Assembly: GCA_021397835.1 (NCBI GenBank)
Contig: JAJFZO010000344.1
Span: forward strand, 4,836,001 to 4,900,000
From: Moringa oleifera
Taxonomy: Eukaryota > Streptophyta > Magnoliopsida > Brassicales > Moringaceae
DNA length: 64,000 bases
Direction of reading: 5' to 3'
Part shown: positions 49,901-60,525 of the stretch, piece by piece
How positions within the stretch are numbered: position 1 is the stretch's first letter
Layout: the number at the start of each line of letters is the position of its first letter
The notes under the pieces: generated by a model
The model's database searches: none
What the model saw: the letters and a program-made list of their open reading frames with translations, nothing else
Told to the model about the DNA's origin: nothing
Made by a program: the position numbers and the translations under genes

Positions 49901-52548
49901 TTTGACTTCTGCTTTCTTCTGAATTACATTCAGGAACTCTTTTCTCTACTGTATCTTCTATCTCATAGTTGATGCTTTGTTTTCATTGTAAAGGTGAAAT
50001 ACTTGTATAAAAAGTGCGGGGAATAAAAATATGCAGGCTCATTTGTCTGTTTCTCTAATCAAATTCCAGCCAGTTAATAGAATCTATGGAGTTGGTTATC
50101 AAGGAATGGAGACTCTACATATTCATCCCCCCATTTTAAATTTTTATTTGAGGGGTGAAATGAGATGTTCATCTTTGGTTTTTTATTTCTCTTCTTAGGA
50201 AAAGTACAATAAAGAATTGTCAGAGAGAGTTCGACATGCGGTGGATGAGAATCGCCTTGATGATCCTCATGTCAAAGCAAATCTACTGTTTCAGGTTCAA
50301 ATCACCATTGGTTTTATCTTTCAGCTTGACAAGATGAAAAATTTTTTCCCCATTTATCTTTCTGTTTTCTCCTGTTTTCCAGTGTCCTATTTATGTTCAT
50401 TATGTTTTGCTGTTTTCATGCATGATACTGGGAGTCAGGCACATTTCTCTCAGTTAGATTTACCAATCAGTGACTATGTCACGGACTTAAAGTCAGTGTT
50501 GGATCAGAGTATTCGCATCATCCAGGCCATGATAGATATATGTGCTAACAGTGGATGGCTTTCAAGCTCTATTACTTGCATGCATCTTTTGCAAATGGTC
50601 ATGCAGGTATTCCTCCCGGTCTCTCACTCTCAATCTCTCCATTTGGATTTTCTTTTTCAGTAAAGGATTTGATGAATTGATTCTGAACCCCAGTGCTGTT
50701 GCCAGTATGCTATATGTTATGGACTCAGATTCTAAATATTGAATCTTGATATGTTCCACTTGACCAGTGAGATTTATACTTCTTTCAAGAGTTGCTTTGC
50801 ATTTGGAGCTAAAGTTGGACTGTTGTGAGATTCATGTTAATTGTTTATCTTTTAAATTCATTTAAATCCACCTTTAAAATTCAAGTTTGACCTGATACTC
50901 CCTTTCAGCTACGAAGTTAAGATTTATGTTATTGTCCATGGTAGATCTCTATTTTGAGCTTAATGCCTTTCATCTCCCAGATGTCGGTCATCCACATTTT
51001 GAGCCATAATTTGGCTCAATCAAGATGTTGTTTTTCCTTACCAAATGTTTGTCACCCTTGTGGACATCTGAATTCAGATACCCAATTCACATCGGCTTGC
51101 GGTCTTGCAGCCAGTTCAGCTTAGCACTTAATTATCCCTTTTTGTTGATCAGATAGCACTTTATTGTCCCCTCTATGATATTTGATTGCTGTTACTTGTT
51201 TAGCTTCTTGTGACCTATGTTGAGATTTTATGGACCCTTGACTTGTAGTATTTAACATATTATAAACTAATTTTGCTCGATCTTGATTGAATCAGAATTT
51301 TGGATGTGATTTGAAATTGATCACTTGGATATATCGATATAAGATTCTCATTATCCTATGGTTAATTGTGTTGCTTGGCTTCTCTTTGTCCAATCATATG
51401 TACCTCACCACCATATACATTCTCACTATTACTCTCACCCATGGCTATGATTACTTTTTAGCTTGATCAGCCTTTTGAAGGAGCCCAGTCTCCTTGGTGT
51501 CGTATCAGTATGCCTATTGAATTTCATTTTATCGTGCTTGTCTTCCTGAAGACTTTGTTTGTGATTGTTTTACTAATCATCAAAGGGCCAGATCTAGTTC
51601 TTGAAAATTTTGATCTTGTGTATTTATCAAAAGAATTTTGAGAGGCCTAAATGCTTTAAATGTGCTGATTGTTGCTTGGATATAGAACAAGGATAGATGT
51701 TTGTGCTTTGTGCTTTGTGCATAGAATGTGATTGTTTTACTAATCATCAAGGGGCCAGATCTAGTTCTTGAAAATTTTGATCTTGTGTATTTATCAATAG
51801 AATTTTGAGAAGCCTAAATGCTTTAAATGTGCTGATTGTTGCTTGGATATAGAACAAGGATAGATGTTTGTGCTTTGTGCTTTGTGCATAGAATTTTCAA
51901 TGTTACATCAAGTATGCACTTTTTGTTCATTTGGCGTACTTTGCCGGTCCTTGATAAATACTTGGTTTAATCGGACGATTTCCTGCTTAACTGTCTGTTA
52001 TAGGTGGGCAGCAGCATATATCTTGACCTCATCTATCAGACTTATCTCATTTGTTATTCATGTGAATCAGTAAACTTATAGTAGTTTCTCTTACCCTACC
52101 AGCCAATTTGTGCAAAGGATTCTACTTAATATCCGAAATTAATTTCATCTATGGCAAACCATCTCTTTTAGCTAGCTATCGTTACCATTTGAAGACTTGT
52201 CTGGAAGTTAGGTGATATTGGCATGTGAGAAAGGTATAAAGCTCCCATATGAAGTGGAGAATATGGCCTTCAATTAGTGTAGGGTTTTTATAGAAAATCT
52301 AGGGAACCTTGGAATACAAGGAAGTGTGGCTAGAGTGAAGCAAGACTAGATAAGGATTGACATATGTAATTATGTCCATTATCTTAGAAGGTGATTGGAG
52401 TAGTTTATCTACAAGAAATGGCATCTCTCTCATTTGGGCTTAAGTCTCTATTAATGTATTTTCTAAACTGTTCTTCTATAAAGCACTGAAATCCATACTT
52501 AGTATATCTTCTACACTCCTCTTCTAATTTTGTCTTGTGTGTGCTTTT

Positions 52549-52592
<44 letters not shown>

Positions 52593-53530
52593 TTATTTCT
52601 TCGGCATGGTTGCTGTATTGTTTCAGCAATACAGGTGCTGCATGGTTTATTTTGGTTCCTATGAAACTATTGTTGTTTTCAGAAAATATTCTGGAATTAA
52701 ATCTTCCTTGCTTCAGTGGGATAGAGTGATTGTGCTAGTTAGGCCCAGAGATACAGATTTCTGTGGTCTGTACAACAGTTACCAGAATTTGATTTATTTT
52801 TACTTTCACTGAACTAAAAAACATGAGGTAACACAGTTTCAGGAATTATGATTTGTGGGGAATTCTGGACAGTTGTTCCTGATATTTGAGTAATTCTAAG
52901 TTCTGTGAATATGACTAAATTTCGCCAGTAGGTAAAAGAACACCTCTTTTCCCCATTAAAGGCAGCAAGCATATTTTTCTTTGTGATATATTGACGGCAA
53001 GAGCTGAATTAAGTTATTTGAAATGATATATTCACTTATTTTCCTGAAAATTTAAATCTCCTGTTTCTGTAGAATGTTTGTTCTGTGTGGTTTATTAATT
53101 TTTTACTGGAAATATAGTTTTTCCTCCATTTATTCTCTGACTTTATTCTTTACCATATTTTCAGGGTATGTGGTTTGATCAGGATTCGGCCTTGTGGATG
53201 TTGCCATGCATGAATGATGATCTTGCGGGGTTGCTAAGTAAAAGAGGATTTCACACGGTGCAGCAATTGTTGGATCTTCCAAGGCAGAATTTGCAGTCTG
53301 TGATTGGAAACTTCCATGCTCCAAGATTATATCAGGTTAATTCGCACTCCAAAAATGAGCATGTGTATTTTATGCAATGCTGAATTATTATTATTATTTT
53401 TTAATCATTTCTGCCTTCTCATTTGGAAGAACAGGAAAAAAGAAAAAGAAAAAAAGAAAAGAAACAGATTGTTACTTCTTTTCCTTCTTGGGTGTGTGTC
53501 AGGCTTTTTTCTTTTTTTTGTTTTGGGGTT

Positions 53531-53600
<70 letters not shown>

Positions 53601-56051
53601 AGAGGAGAAGAGAGGGTAAGGCATGGAGGTGGGTGGAGTGACCAGATAAAGTAATACAATAAAAGTGAGTCCATTTCCTGAGTTTTTGATAGTGATGTTG
53701 TCTCAAATTTATGATAGTTAGTTACGCCAACTGGTTGCTGTGAAATCATGTTGTTTGCTATTGTGCAAACTTGCATATGTTGGGGGAGGAAAATCTGTTG
53801 ATTAGATGTGATTAAAGTCACAACTTCTGGTGTCTTCATTAAGCGAAAGGAGTCAAATCTTCACATTCTCTAAATGGGTCATTTGTTCAGCTCTCCTCTG
53901 TACTTTAAAAGAATCAAACCTTGTTATCTGCCTAACTGCAAAATAGTAAGGTTGGATTAGAATTCGAAGATTATGATGTCCAACATGGTATTTTGTGTAC
54001 TTAGCTTGTCATAATTGTAACATGCTCATTTTTTCTATGCTTGACTTTTTAAAACATGGCTGTAGAGGTTGTATGATTTTAAGGGGCATGTAGACCAGCT
54101 TTGCATCTTGGTCATAGTAATAATTTGATGCTTGTACAGTGTCTCTGATTTTAGAGTTGGTTTCTGTTCATGTTAGTTCCAGGGTGTAGTTATGGATGGA
54201 TATGGACACTCACACAAACATAATACTAGTGTTATAACAGAAACTGTTTGGGTACTGAATATGGATCTTAGCATGCTTATAATATGTGTATCCTGTAATT
54301 CCACCCATCATAGTAATAGAACGAGATTTTGTAGGTTACGATAAAATGCCTCAGCTACTGTCCGAAATTCTTGTATTTAATGTTCATTTGGTCATCTGTA
54401 GCTACTAGTTGGTCATGGAAGGGGGCTTTTCAAGAGCAACATATCAGAATTCAAGTAGTTAAAAGAGAGAGAGAGAGTTGAAAGACACAAGAATTTCTCT
54501 TTCCAATCCCGTGGTTGTGTCTTTGTGGTCATACTGAAGTTCTCTTGAACATATTCTTGACGTCATGGTTATATTTCGAGATCTCCTATAAATGTTCACT
54601 GATACCAAGAAGACATTATCATTGAGCATAATGTCTATCGTCTGATTAGATTATTTTCAATATTACCTCATACTAGATATTAATCAACTTGTTGATGGGT
54701 AATTTCTATTCCCCATACTTGGCTTTGCACACATCTTAGTTTGGTAAGCCCAGTCAACAGGTTAATGTCCAACATGTAGGGTGGGTAAGCAATGAGATGG
54801 AAGATAGATGTATACGACCATTAAGATGGTAATTTGAAGTAATCTGTGAGTTAGCATGTACTTAATGTTTCTGGTTGCTGTTTCTTTATGGCTTTATCAG
54901 GATCTGCAGCATTTTCCTCATATCCAAACAAAATTAAAACTTCAGAGGAAGGACAATGACGGTGAAAAATCTCTTGTGCTAAACATTAGATTGCAAAAGA
55001 CCAATGCCAAGCGGAACACATCAAGGGCTTTTACTCCTCGATTTCCAAAGGTAAACAATACATCTCAGTCTAGTTTGGTAATTTTTATAAAAAATCTGAG
55101 CTTGAGCATCCCATTCTTCAGTTAAAAGATGAAGCATGGTGGTTGGTCCTCGGGAATACCAACACATCTGAATTGTATGCTCTCAAGAGAGTTTCTTTCA
55201 TGGATCGCTTGGTTACCAATATGGAGCTACCATCAAGCACAACCACTTTCCAGGTGAATGAGCCTTTGAATTTTGCTCTCTTTTTTTTCTTTTTCTTTGC
55301 ATATTTGTATCTAATATGTCGAGGGCCTATATGAAATATAAGTTCGCCACCATCTTTCTCTACAACTTGCCTCCAAGAAAAGAGAAATGTCACTAAAGCA
55401 CGGTTAAAAGTTGAATCAAATCTAGTAAGCAAGAGAAGCTGCAGGGTGCATCTGCAATGGAACTTGCATATTTCCAGGAAAAAAAAAAAGGTAGAAAAAG
55501 AAAAGAAAAGAGAATCACAGTTTGCAGTTTAAGTTTTGAGCCATTAAGCAATGTGTTAAATACATTTATCATTGTCATTATTTTACTATTACATTTATGT
55601 GTATTTAGGATGACTTGACGGTTAAAGCCATCAATATTCTCCTCAGATTATAATATGATTGCAAATGGCAATTAGAAGTCTGTCTCATTGATATTTCCAA
55701 GTGCACAGTAATTCTTGGAAAGTCGCTATACATGGGTTCTCCTGTAGTCATGTTTCAGTTGTAGCAGGGACTTGGGGATCAAATCTGGAACTTACAGGAT
55801 CAGTTTGTAGACTTGTTGCACCTGACCCAATGAAAAATTATCACACTATGACCAATTTATTATCTATTGTTTTCTGGATAAGGCGATGGAATTGATGGGT
55901 GTTTATAGCTTGCTGATAAACTTATGGAGTTAATCTTGATGTGTATAGTGTGTTCTGTTTTGTTTTTCAGGGCATAAAGTTGATTTTAGTCTCGGACTGT
56001 TATCTTGGTTTTGAGCAAGAGCATGCCATTGAAGCACTTGCAGAATCATAG
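18638..56051 (+). CDS. DExH14: Ski2-like double-cassette RNA helicase, plant DExH14 / ASCC3 homologue
   Basis: Forty-nine exons join into one open frame of 6270 nt (2089 residues plus stop), close to the length I recall for the Arabidopsis homologue (about 2.1 thousand residues). The order is an N-terminal region (residues 1-460), helicase cassette 1 with its Sec63 unit, and cassette 2 with its Sec63 unit. Both cassettes keep complete ATPase motifs: GAGKT with DEVH, and GSGKT with DEIH. The family unwinds RNA; animal and yeast ASCC3/Slh1 act in ribosome-quality-control splitting of collided ribosomes and, in animals, alkylation repair. The plant function is inferred from homology. It is distinct from the spliceosomal Brr2, whose second cassette is degenerate. 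The start [20 protein letters not shown] is the conserved N-terminus. All introns are GT-AG except three GC-AG ones. Despite ~8 kb of retrotransposons in intron 21 no exon is disrupted. Confidence 0.95.
27730..29060 (+). pseudogene. LINE ORF2 remnant in helicase intron 20 (sense)
   Basis: On the plus strand broken frames follow the order of plant LINE ORF2. [13 protein letters not shown] near 27730 is the reverse transcriptase active-site region, with the usual F-A-D-D read here as F-V-D-N. Next come a KMNLGKTKL segment, [18 protein letters not shown] and [18 protein letters not shown] segments (27900-28110), an ESGGLGLKR block near 28230, and a zf-RVT-like [16 protein letters not shown] near 28835. 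Several stops and frame changes show it is dead. It lies in the same direction as the helicase and within a 2.8 kb intron. Confidence 0.7.
29341..29371. repeat. CT microsatellite before helicase exon 21
   Basis: An almost pure CT repeat lies about 55 bases upstream of the exon 21 acceptor at 29423. It may extend the pyrimidine-rich tract of this splice site; that role is inference. Confidence 0.7.
30163..30423 (-). repeat. 3' LTR of copia element 1
   Basis: It matches 34916-35145 along its length. It is longer because a 33-base unit beginning AACAGAATGATC is duplicated in tandem (starts at 30279 and 30312), while the partner LTR has one copy. A purine-rich GAAGGAA just outside its inner end (minus-strand sense) is the likely polypurine tract. 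Confidence 0.8.
30458..30574 (-). pseudogene. Copia element 1 RNase H C-terminal fragment
   Basis: The minus-strand frame reads [20 protein letters not shown], the typical end of copia RNase H (usual form QLADVFTKAL...). It is fused by deletion to earlier sequence and followed within a few codons by the 3' LTR. A 28-base unit is repeated in tandem at 30517-30544 and 30545-30572, overlapping the fragment. Confidence 0.75.
30792..31380 (-). pseudogene. Copia element 1 integrase-RT linker and N-terminal RT fragment
   Basis: Frames at 31380-31096 carry the linker between integrase and reverse transcriptase, ending in the conserved [19 protein letters not shown]. Frames at 31004-30792 carry the first RT block: [20 protein letters not shown], then KGYKARKIY. 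The catalytic YVDD region is absent: only about 220 bases separate this block from the RNase H end, against roughly 1.5 kb in intact elements. Confidence 0.75.
31632..32028 (-). mobile_element. 5'-truncated LINE inserted in copia element 1
   Basis: A 13-base T run (31632-31644) is the poly(A) tail seen on the other strand. Minus-strand frames upstream of it read the C-terminal end of LINE ORF2: [20 protein letters not shown], then RTLKFW. The copia reading frame is interrupted exactly here: the segment ending ...YVLIDV resumes on the other side as TFYEQVSYF, a known copia motif (DVTFFE). Flanks CACATCTACTGACAG (31617-31631) and CACATCTATTAAAAC (32029-32043) are a decayed target duplication. 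The insertion is therefore younger than the copia element. Confidence 0.8.
32462..33609 (-). pseudogene. Copia element 1 protease / GAG-pre-integrase / integrase remnants
   Basis: The frame at 33609-33028 holds a protease start [15 protein letters not shown], where the usual D-S-G-A active site reads N-S-K-A, then [17 protein letters not shown], then the GAG-pre-integrase [12 protein letters not shown]. The frame at 32644-32462 holds integrase core [15 protein letters not shown], then [13 protein letters not shown], which contains a catalytic-type Asp. Between them the sequence is a tandem duplication of about 246 bases. It is not functional. Confidence 0.8.
32657..33148. repeat. 246-bp tandem duplication in copia element 1
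   Basis: The stretch beginning TAGAAATATT at 32657 recurs beginning near 32903. Shared marks such as ATGATGGATGTCCAAGTTG appear once in each copy. The copies differ at scattered positions, so the duplication is not recent. Confidence 0.75.
33599..33813. repeat. 109-bp tandem duplication in copia element 1
   Basis: GAATATAC at 33599 and at 33708 start two copies of a roughly 105-109 base unit. Both contain CAAGCACTT, TTTGTCAAGATTTCC and GACTTCTTTGGTGCT in the same order, with dispersed mismatches. Confidence 0.75.
34516..34770 (-). pseudogene. Copia element 1 gag N-terminal fragment
   Basis: The minus-strand frame includes [20 protein letters not shown], the typical start of copia gag (usual form LDGxNYLxWSxxVxxxLxGK). 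It lies just inside the 5' LTR, as expected, and is soon broken. Confidence 0.75.
34916..35145 (-). repeat. 5' LTR of copia element 1
   Basis: In minus-strand sense it starts TGCAGGAAAACATG and ends near TTTGTC. It is followed directly by TGGTATCGAAACTGC; its first seven bases match the initiator-Met tRNA primer site used by most plant copia elements, and the rest has diverged. Confidence 0.8.
35151..36478. other. Unclassified intron sequence between the two copia elements
   Basis: This 1.3 kb lies between the target duplications of the two elements in helicase intron 21. It has short open frames with no recognised domain. It could be original intron DNA or an older, decayed insertion. Confidence 0.5.
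37233..38090 (-). pseudogene. Copia element 2 reverse transcriptase / RNase H connection
   Basis: Minus-strand frames contain [15 protein letters not shown] and [18 protein letters not shown] (about 37855-37720), then VYIDNIVIV near 37620, where the usual Y-V-D-D reads Y-I-D-N. Then [20 protein letters not shown] and [19 protein letters not shown] (37395-37270). Order and motifs are those of plant copia pol. Frame shifts separate the blocks. Confidence 0.8.
38125..38540 (-). pseudogene. Copia element 2 integrase-RT linker with tandem duplication
   Basis: This low-complexity linker contains two adjacent copies of a ~70-base unit starting GAGGAGCTT near 38358 and near 38428, with matching internal words (TTGAAGTATAA, TAGTTGG). 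It has no catalytic residue. Confidence 0.6.
38615..38921 (-). pseudogene. Copia element 2 integrase C-terminal fragment
   Basis: Minus-strand frames carry [20 protein letters not shown], then [11 protein letters not shown], then [20 protein letters not shown] and [13 protein letters not shown], all in copia integrase order. The conserved Q-N-G-x-A-E-R-K that holds the catalytic Glu reads Q-N-R-M-A-K-R-K, so the active site is lost. Confidence 0.8.
42645..42665. repeat. CA microsatellite in helicase intron 31
   Basis: A pure CA dinucleotide run of about ten units within an intron. Confidence 0.8.
46877..46902. repeat. TC microsatellite in helicase intron 37
   Basis: A pure TC run lies inside the 89-base intron 37, about 20 bases after its GC donor. 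Most of this very short intron is pyrimidine. Confidence 0.8.
51560..51893. repeat. 167-bp tandem duplication in helicase intron 45
   Basis: 51560-51726 and 51727-51893 are direct adjacent copies of the same 167 bases. I count three substitutions and no gaps between them, so the duplication is far younger than those in the copia elements. It contains no coding sequence and no splice site used by the gene. Confidence 0.92.
52552..52590. repeat. TC microsatellite in helicase intron 45
   Basis: A pure TC run of about 39 bases in the same intron as the 167-bp duplication. Open frames across it encode only Ser/Leu runs and are not genes. Confidence 0.9.
53532..53599. repeat. 68-nt pure G homopolymer in helicase intron 46
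   Basis: Sixty-eight consecutive G residues lie between a T-rich stretch and a GA-rich stretch (AAGAGGAGAAGAGAGGG). Frames through it encode poly-Gly or poly-Pro and are artefacts. A real tract of this length would form very stable quadruplex structure; a base-calling or assembly artefact is equally possible. Confidence 0.9.
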
Positions 56052-57392
56052 CAACTGAAACAACATTGTGAGTAGATGTCTTTTTTTTTATTTTTGGTCC
56101 TACGGTAGAACATATATTGGATCCTAGCACGCTCAAGAAGAGCAAATTTTAATATCCTAATTGCCTTCTGTACCAAGGTTTTGTTACTGTATATCTTTTC
56201 ACATAACAAGTTTAGCGGAGATGAGATTTTGAGGTGTTTCATCAATCCGGGTTTGATTAACATTATTCTGATGCTCCTTTGTACCTAATTTTTGTCTATA
56301 TCAAGATGTTGCATTTCAATGCACATGTTCTGTTGGGCCTTCACATTTATTTGGGACTTATGTTTTTTTTTTATGTTTTCTCTTTAAATGGGATCAGGTT
56401 GAAAATGGTCGATTGAGTGTAAAATTATCAGAGGTGAGTTTTAACACAGCCTTGGGAAACAAGACTCCTCATTTTGGGACTTGAACCATTCCCATTTTCT
56501 GACATGACCCTCTTGTGTTGGTGTTTTGTTTGATCAGCCTATGATTTTGGGGATCCAACTGACATAGTCTTTGTTTGATCATCCAATGATTCTGCAGTCT
56601 TGTTTTAAGGAAGCCAGTTTCGGTTTGGCCCAGTGCTTTCAGGAATACAGATTCCATTTCAGAGTAACTCCATTGCTTCGAAAAGGGCAGTTTGGCTTTG
56701 ACTGAGTGCTCTAAACTCTTTTAACATTTACAATAGGGAGTTATTTTTATGTTGAGGAAACCCATTGTGTGCTTGTTTAGAAGTGTAGAAGTGTCCCAAT
56801 CTGAGGATAGGTAATAATACATCAATTTTTTTAAAAGCAATAAGATACCTCATGCTTTGGTGGCCTGAGTGAAACACAAGAATGAAAGAAACATGTTAAA
56901 TCTCCTCTCAAACATAAGAGATCTGGAACTTAAACTAGCATGCATTGGGTGCCTCCTCACCTCACCTTCTGAGCTGCTGATTTGTCAAGATGATTGAGAA
57001 TGTAAACTTATGCGGCGTCTTGAACTTGTTGAGTTTATTGCAGAAGATGATGCTTTACCTGCCCGCAATATATAAGTCCCAATTCCAACTTCCTCTGAGT
57101 AAAATATCAGTAGTTAAGTCATGCATTTCATGACAACTTTCGAATGAAAATTATTTTTGAAGAGCTCAAACATTACTAAACACCAAAGGCAATTTCCATC
57201 TATCGTTGCAGATTAAGTCTAAGCATGAGAAGTAGATATCCAGAGTAAAAGTTTGTAATATTCTTATTAATCACTTGTCCAAGCTGCTGTGTTCGAACTC
57301 ATTTACAGGGATTCTGTTCAAATTCATTTACAGAGGGTACGCAAGAAACACTTACACAGTTACATTTGTGCCTATGTTCTTAACCAAGTTAC
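56052..57392. other. Convergent intergenic region: 3' flanks of helicase and 7TM gene
   Basis: No coding region was found. A GT-rich start (GTGAGTAG at about 56069) and a CAG at 56398 could bound an intron in the helicase 3' untranslated region, but this is unproven. A short imperfect repeat containing TTTGATCA and CCAATGATT-like words occurs at about 56520-56600. Confidence 0.45.
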
Positions 57393-60300
57393 TTAATCCC
57401 ATTCAGCATCAAAGAACCCTGCATCTTTCATTTCAGAGTAATATGCATTATCCAAAAGGAAATCTTCCTCCTGCAAGCATCAAAAGTAATGCTTATTACG
57501 GTGCTATCAGTGGAAAGACGAACAATACTAAATGTGACATGTTTACAAGAAGAATCACCTGGAAAAAATCTGCTAGAAAAGTTATATAAAGGAAAGGAAG
57601 ATAGAGGGAGTGATTGAATATAACCATTAGATTGTACAACCTGCACAACAGAAAACAACCCTCCTATACTCCAAATCAAATTGATATATTTCAAAACTTA
57701 GGACATATTTCTTTTCCTTCGGTAAATGGAACCCTTGAGTGTAGACATACCAAATACCTAAGCCTGCCCCAATTGCAGCAAGCCCACATGCAAACAATCC
57801 AATGGCACTAACAACAAACATGACAATGATGTAGTTGTAAAATGCTGGTCTAGCTGCAGAATTAGAAAAGGTAACTGCATGTTAATTTAATCAAATGCCA
57901 GGACGACACTGATATAAGAGTGATGCATGATACTCACGTGGCAATTTCTCTCTCCATTTTGAGAAATGCACAAATAATGTGAAGCCATAAACTGCAGTAA
58001 ACAATAACTTGTGGAAGATCCAGAAACCCCACTTCATCTGCCGAGTACTTTCACCACTATCACTAAACAACGGTACGCCAAATCCAAAAATGTAAATTCC
58101 CTGAAAGAGAGATGTTCAGGAAACAAGAAGTCTTTAAAATGATTATATTGATGTTATATGCATATGCATTACATCTAATAGACACTTGTGGCATAAATGT
58201 TGACATAATTGCAATAAATTTTCACTTTTCTATCTTCCCTTCCAACCTATAGTGGTGACACATCTCAAACATGTATACTTGGGTAAGAATCCAAATATTT
58301 CATAATGGCAATGATATAATTATTATAAAATAATAGTTTTGTCACCTATAAGGAAAGATCATAAATGCATTTGAGAAATATAAACACTTCTGCATAGGAT
58401 TAAATGACATAAGCTAGCATGCCAACCTGGCTTAGCTAATGGATGGCCAAGATATAAAGCATCTAAAAGAAATCAGCGCAAGCAAAGAACGTGGCATGTA
58501 TGAGTTGTTGGATCTTTCAAGAAAAATAACAAATTAAGTATTATTCAAAAAGAATACACAAAGATGTACTCAAAGTTCTTACAGCTTGGAACATAATAAA
58601 AGTCGGGCATTGAGCACTAGTACAGATGAGAATCCATCATGCACAGTTGATTAGAAGAAATCATACATGAGCAACCTAATGACAATTTAAGACAGTTGCA
58701 TTATTCAAAGGGGCCTGAGACAGGACTGAAAATGTGAGTTGATATGTAGGTATGCAAGAAGGACAGTCACAAACTCATACAGTCTTCCATACTGAAAAAA
58801 TCATTACCTTAAGAAGCATCTCGACACCAACAATAATCCCAGAAACCACGAAAGTACGTGCTAAAGCTTCCAACCCACTGGCATAACTTTCTTGGAACAA
58901 GAAAGCCACCAAGCTGATTTCCAAACACAATATTCCAGAGGCTGTGAACAATGATAGGAGATTCCAAGCAACCTCCCTCAAAGGGGAACATTGCCAAGCC
59001 TGCAAAAAGAAAATTTGACAACAATACATTAGTAGAAATTACAAGGAAAAAAAACCAAATATTAGAGATTTCCTACCATTCAAACCCAAAAATACCATCA
59101 ATGAGATATATCAAGGGCCGTGAATCCTTCATCATTAACGCCTCAAAGCTCCACTAACAGAACTTCCTAAATCATTATCAACAAACTCTTTCGAGAATTT
59201 TTGTAACCAACATCATGATGGAATCAAACATATCACACAATTCTGACCATTTTCATGAAAAAAAAAAAAAAAAAAACTTGTAACTTGAAGGAATCTGCCT
59301 TGCTGCTAACTAGAACATTAAAGAAAGAAAAACAAAACTGACTAGCGATTTCATGTTACCAAAAATTTCTAAGGAGCAAAGGAAACAGTTGCTCGAATAA
59401 ACCAGAAAGTATATCACCTCAATCAAGACAACTTTTTCCCTTCCCAAGCCCCAAATGAAAAAAAATAAAGGAAAAAATGTGCATTTAAAGAGTAATTTCT
59501 TGTTGTTTTGCTCACTGCAGTTGCAACAAAACCACCAAGGCTTTATGGCACTAGGGACTTACCCCAAGCAATATCCTAAGATGCAAGAACTCAAATATTT
59601 TCTTCCTTGTGCATTACTTCTAGTTCACTAACTTAATCCATTTCTCAGCTCCCAACATCCAAGACCTTCAGTTTTCTTCTCTTTTCTTTTGCTTACAGCT
59701 TGTTAAGCAGCAAAAATAAGCAACAGCTCTAACATAATTCCTCTAAATGCAATGTTCACAATTTATGAACCTTATTACTTCAGTATTCCGATTTTTTAAA
59801 TATCACTTCTAAGTAAACAATTGATAAATAGTTCACAATATCCCAAGCCGAGGAAGAAATAACAACAGAAAACAAAAGTTTCCTCATTATACTTATCATA
59901 ATCCTAATCACTAAATAATTAACAACAGAAACGCCAAACATCCTCATACCTCTTCCCCCTTTTCCTACGATTCCTCAGTAATCACATTCAATGAACTTCA
60001 ATTAACTACATTCCTGATTTGTCAGCTCCAAAACAACCAACTTCTTGATTTTAAAAAATGAAGTCCCAATAAAGGATCAAAACAAAACCTACACAATTTC
60101 TATCTTCTTTCGTCATTTATCCGCATATATTCTCACCGGCCAAACACTATAAATTAGCATCAAAAATCTAAAAATAAAGATAAAAATAGAAATTTCAAAA
60201 TGAATACCAGAACAAAAGCAACGTACCTGCAGACAGCACCAAGCCAGATTGAGGCCACTAGCGATCCAGAGAAGGGCGTAATATGAGATCATAACGTAAG

Positions 60301-60523
60301 ACCCACCGTTGCATAGCTTCTGCAGGTTTTTCCTAGCGTTGACCGCCAAGTACACCACGAATATCATCGCAGGAAGAACCAACACGGCATCATACCAGAC
60401 CCCGTGGCACTGCGTCTCCGATGTCGCCTTAATTGTCTGATCATGACCGTCTATTTTGCCAAGAAAGCTAGCTGTTGGTGGAAGAGAGGGGGAAGAATTC
60501 GTTGCGTGGGTGATCCCTGACAT
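57393..60523 (-). CDS. Seven-transmembrane protein, TPRA1 (transmembrane-40) / CAND2-CAND8 family
   Basis: Six exons on the minus strand, 60523-60227, 58999-58808, 58100-57938, 57853-57751, 57640-57559 and 57470-57393, give 304 residues with GT-AG borders and matching phases. Seven hydrophobic segments are visible at about residues 46-62, 74-98, 112-134, 148-166, 180-205, 218-248 and 254-276. The N-terminus is polar with an N-x-S site (Asn9); the C-terminus is acidic (YYSEMKDAGFFDAEWD). The central GFGVPLFSDSGESTRQMKWG and RPAFYNYIIVMF blocks are typical of the family. Arabidopsis members were listed as candidate G-protein-coupled receptors; ligand and signalling role are not established, so function is left open. 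The ATG follows directly after a short upstream ORF. The gene is convergent with the helicase. Confidence 0.9.
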
Positions 60524-60525
60524 AT

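Larger units (their letters stand above)
41833..56051 (+). other. DExH14: Helicase exons 30-49 (cassette 2 and C-terminal Sec63)
   Basis: Exons: 41833-41955, 42486-42575, 42768-42893, 43090-43152, 43925-44013, 45268-45358, 46432-46581, 46666-46857, 46947-47012, 48572-48727, 48816-48959, 49234-49301, 49400-49565, 49652-49714, 50199-50294, 50439-50606, 53165-53335, 54901-55050, 55122-55253, 55971-56051. Motif [10 protein letters not shown] has Lys1317; motif II is D1415-EIH-1418; motif III is STA (1452-1454); motif [12 protein letters not shown] starts at 1647. Sec63-2 begins near residue 1770. The intact GKT and DEIH argue that this cassette can hydrolyse ATP. The protein ends [12 protein letters not shown] before TAG at 56049-56051. 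Introns 35 and 37 start with GC. Confidence 0.93.

Noticed and set aside
52535..52812. Ser/Leu-rich open frames across the TC microsatellite
   Set aside because: Dinucleotide repeats are open in several frames; the region is intronic and no splice sites join it to a gene.
53304..53839. Poly-Gly and poly-Pro open frames across the G run
   Set aside because: They exist only because a homopolymer has no stops. They lie in helicase intron 46 and have no conserved flanks.
56390..56433. Extra C-terminal helicase exon after 56398
   Set aside because: The frame ends normally at TAG 56049-56051, matching the expected protein length. The sequence after 56398 has an AG acceptor but no similarity to the family.
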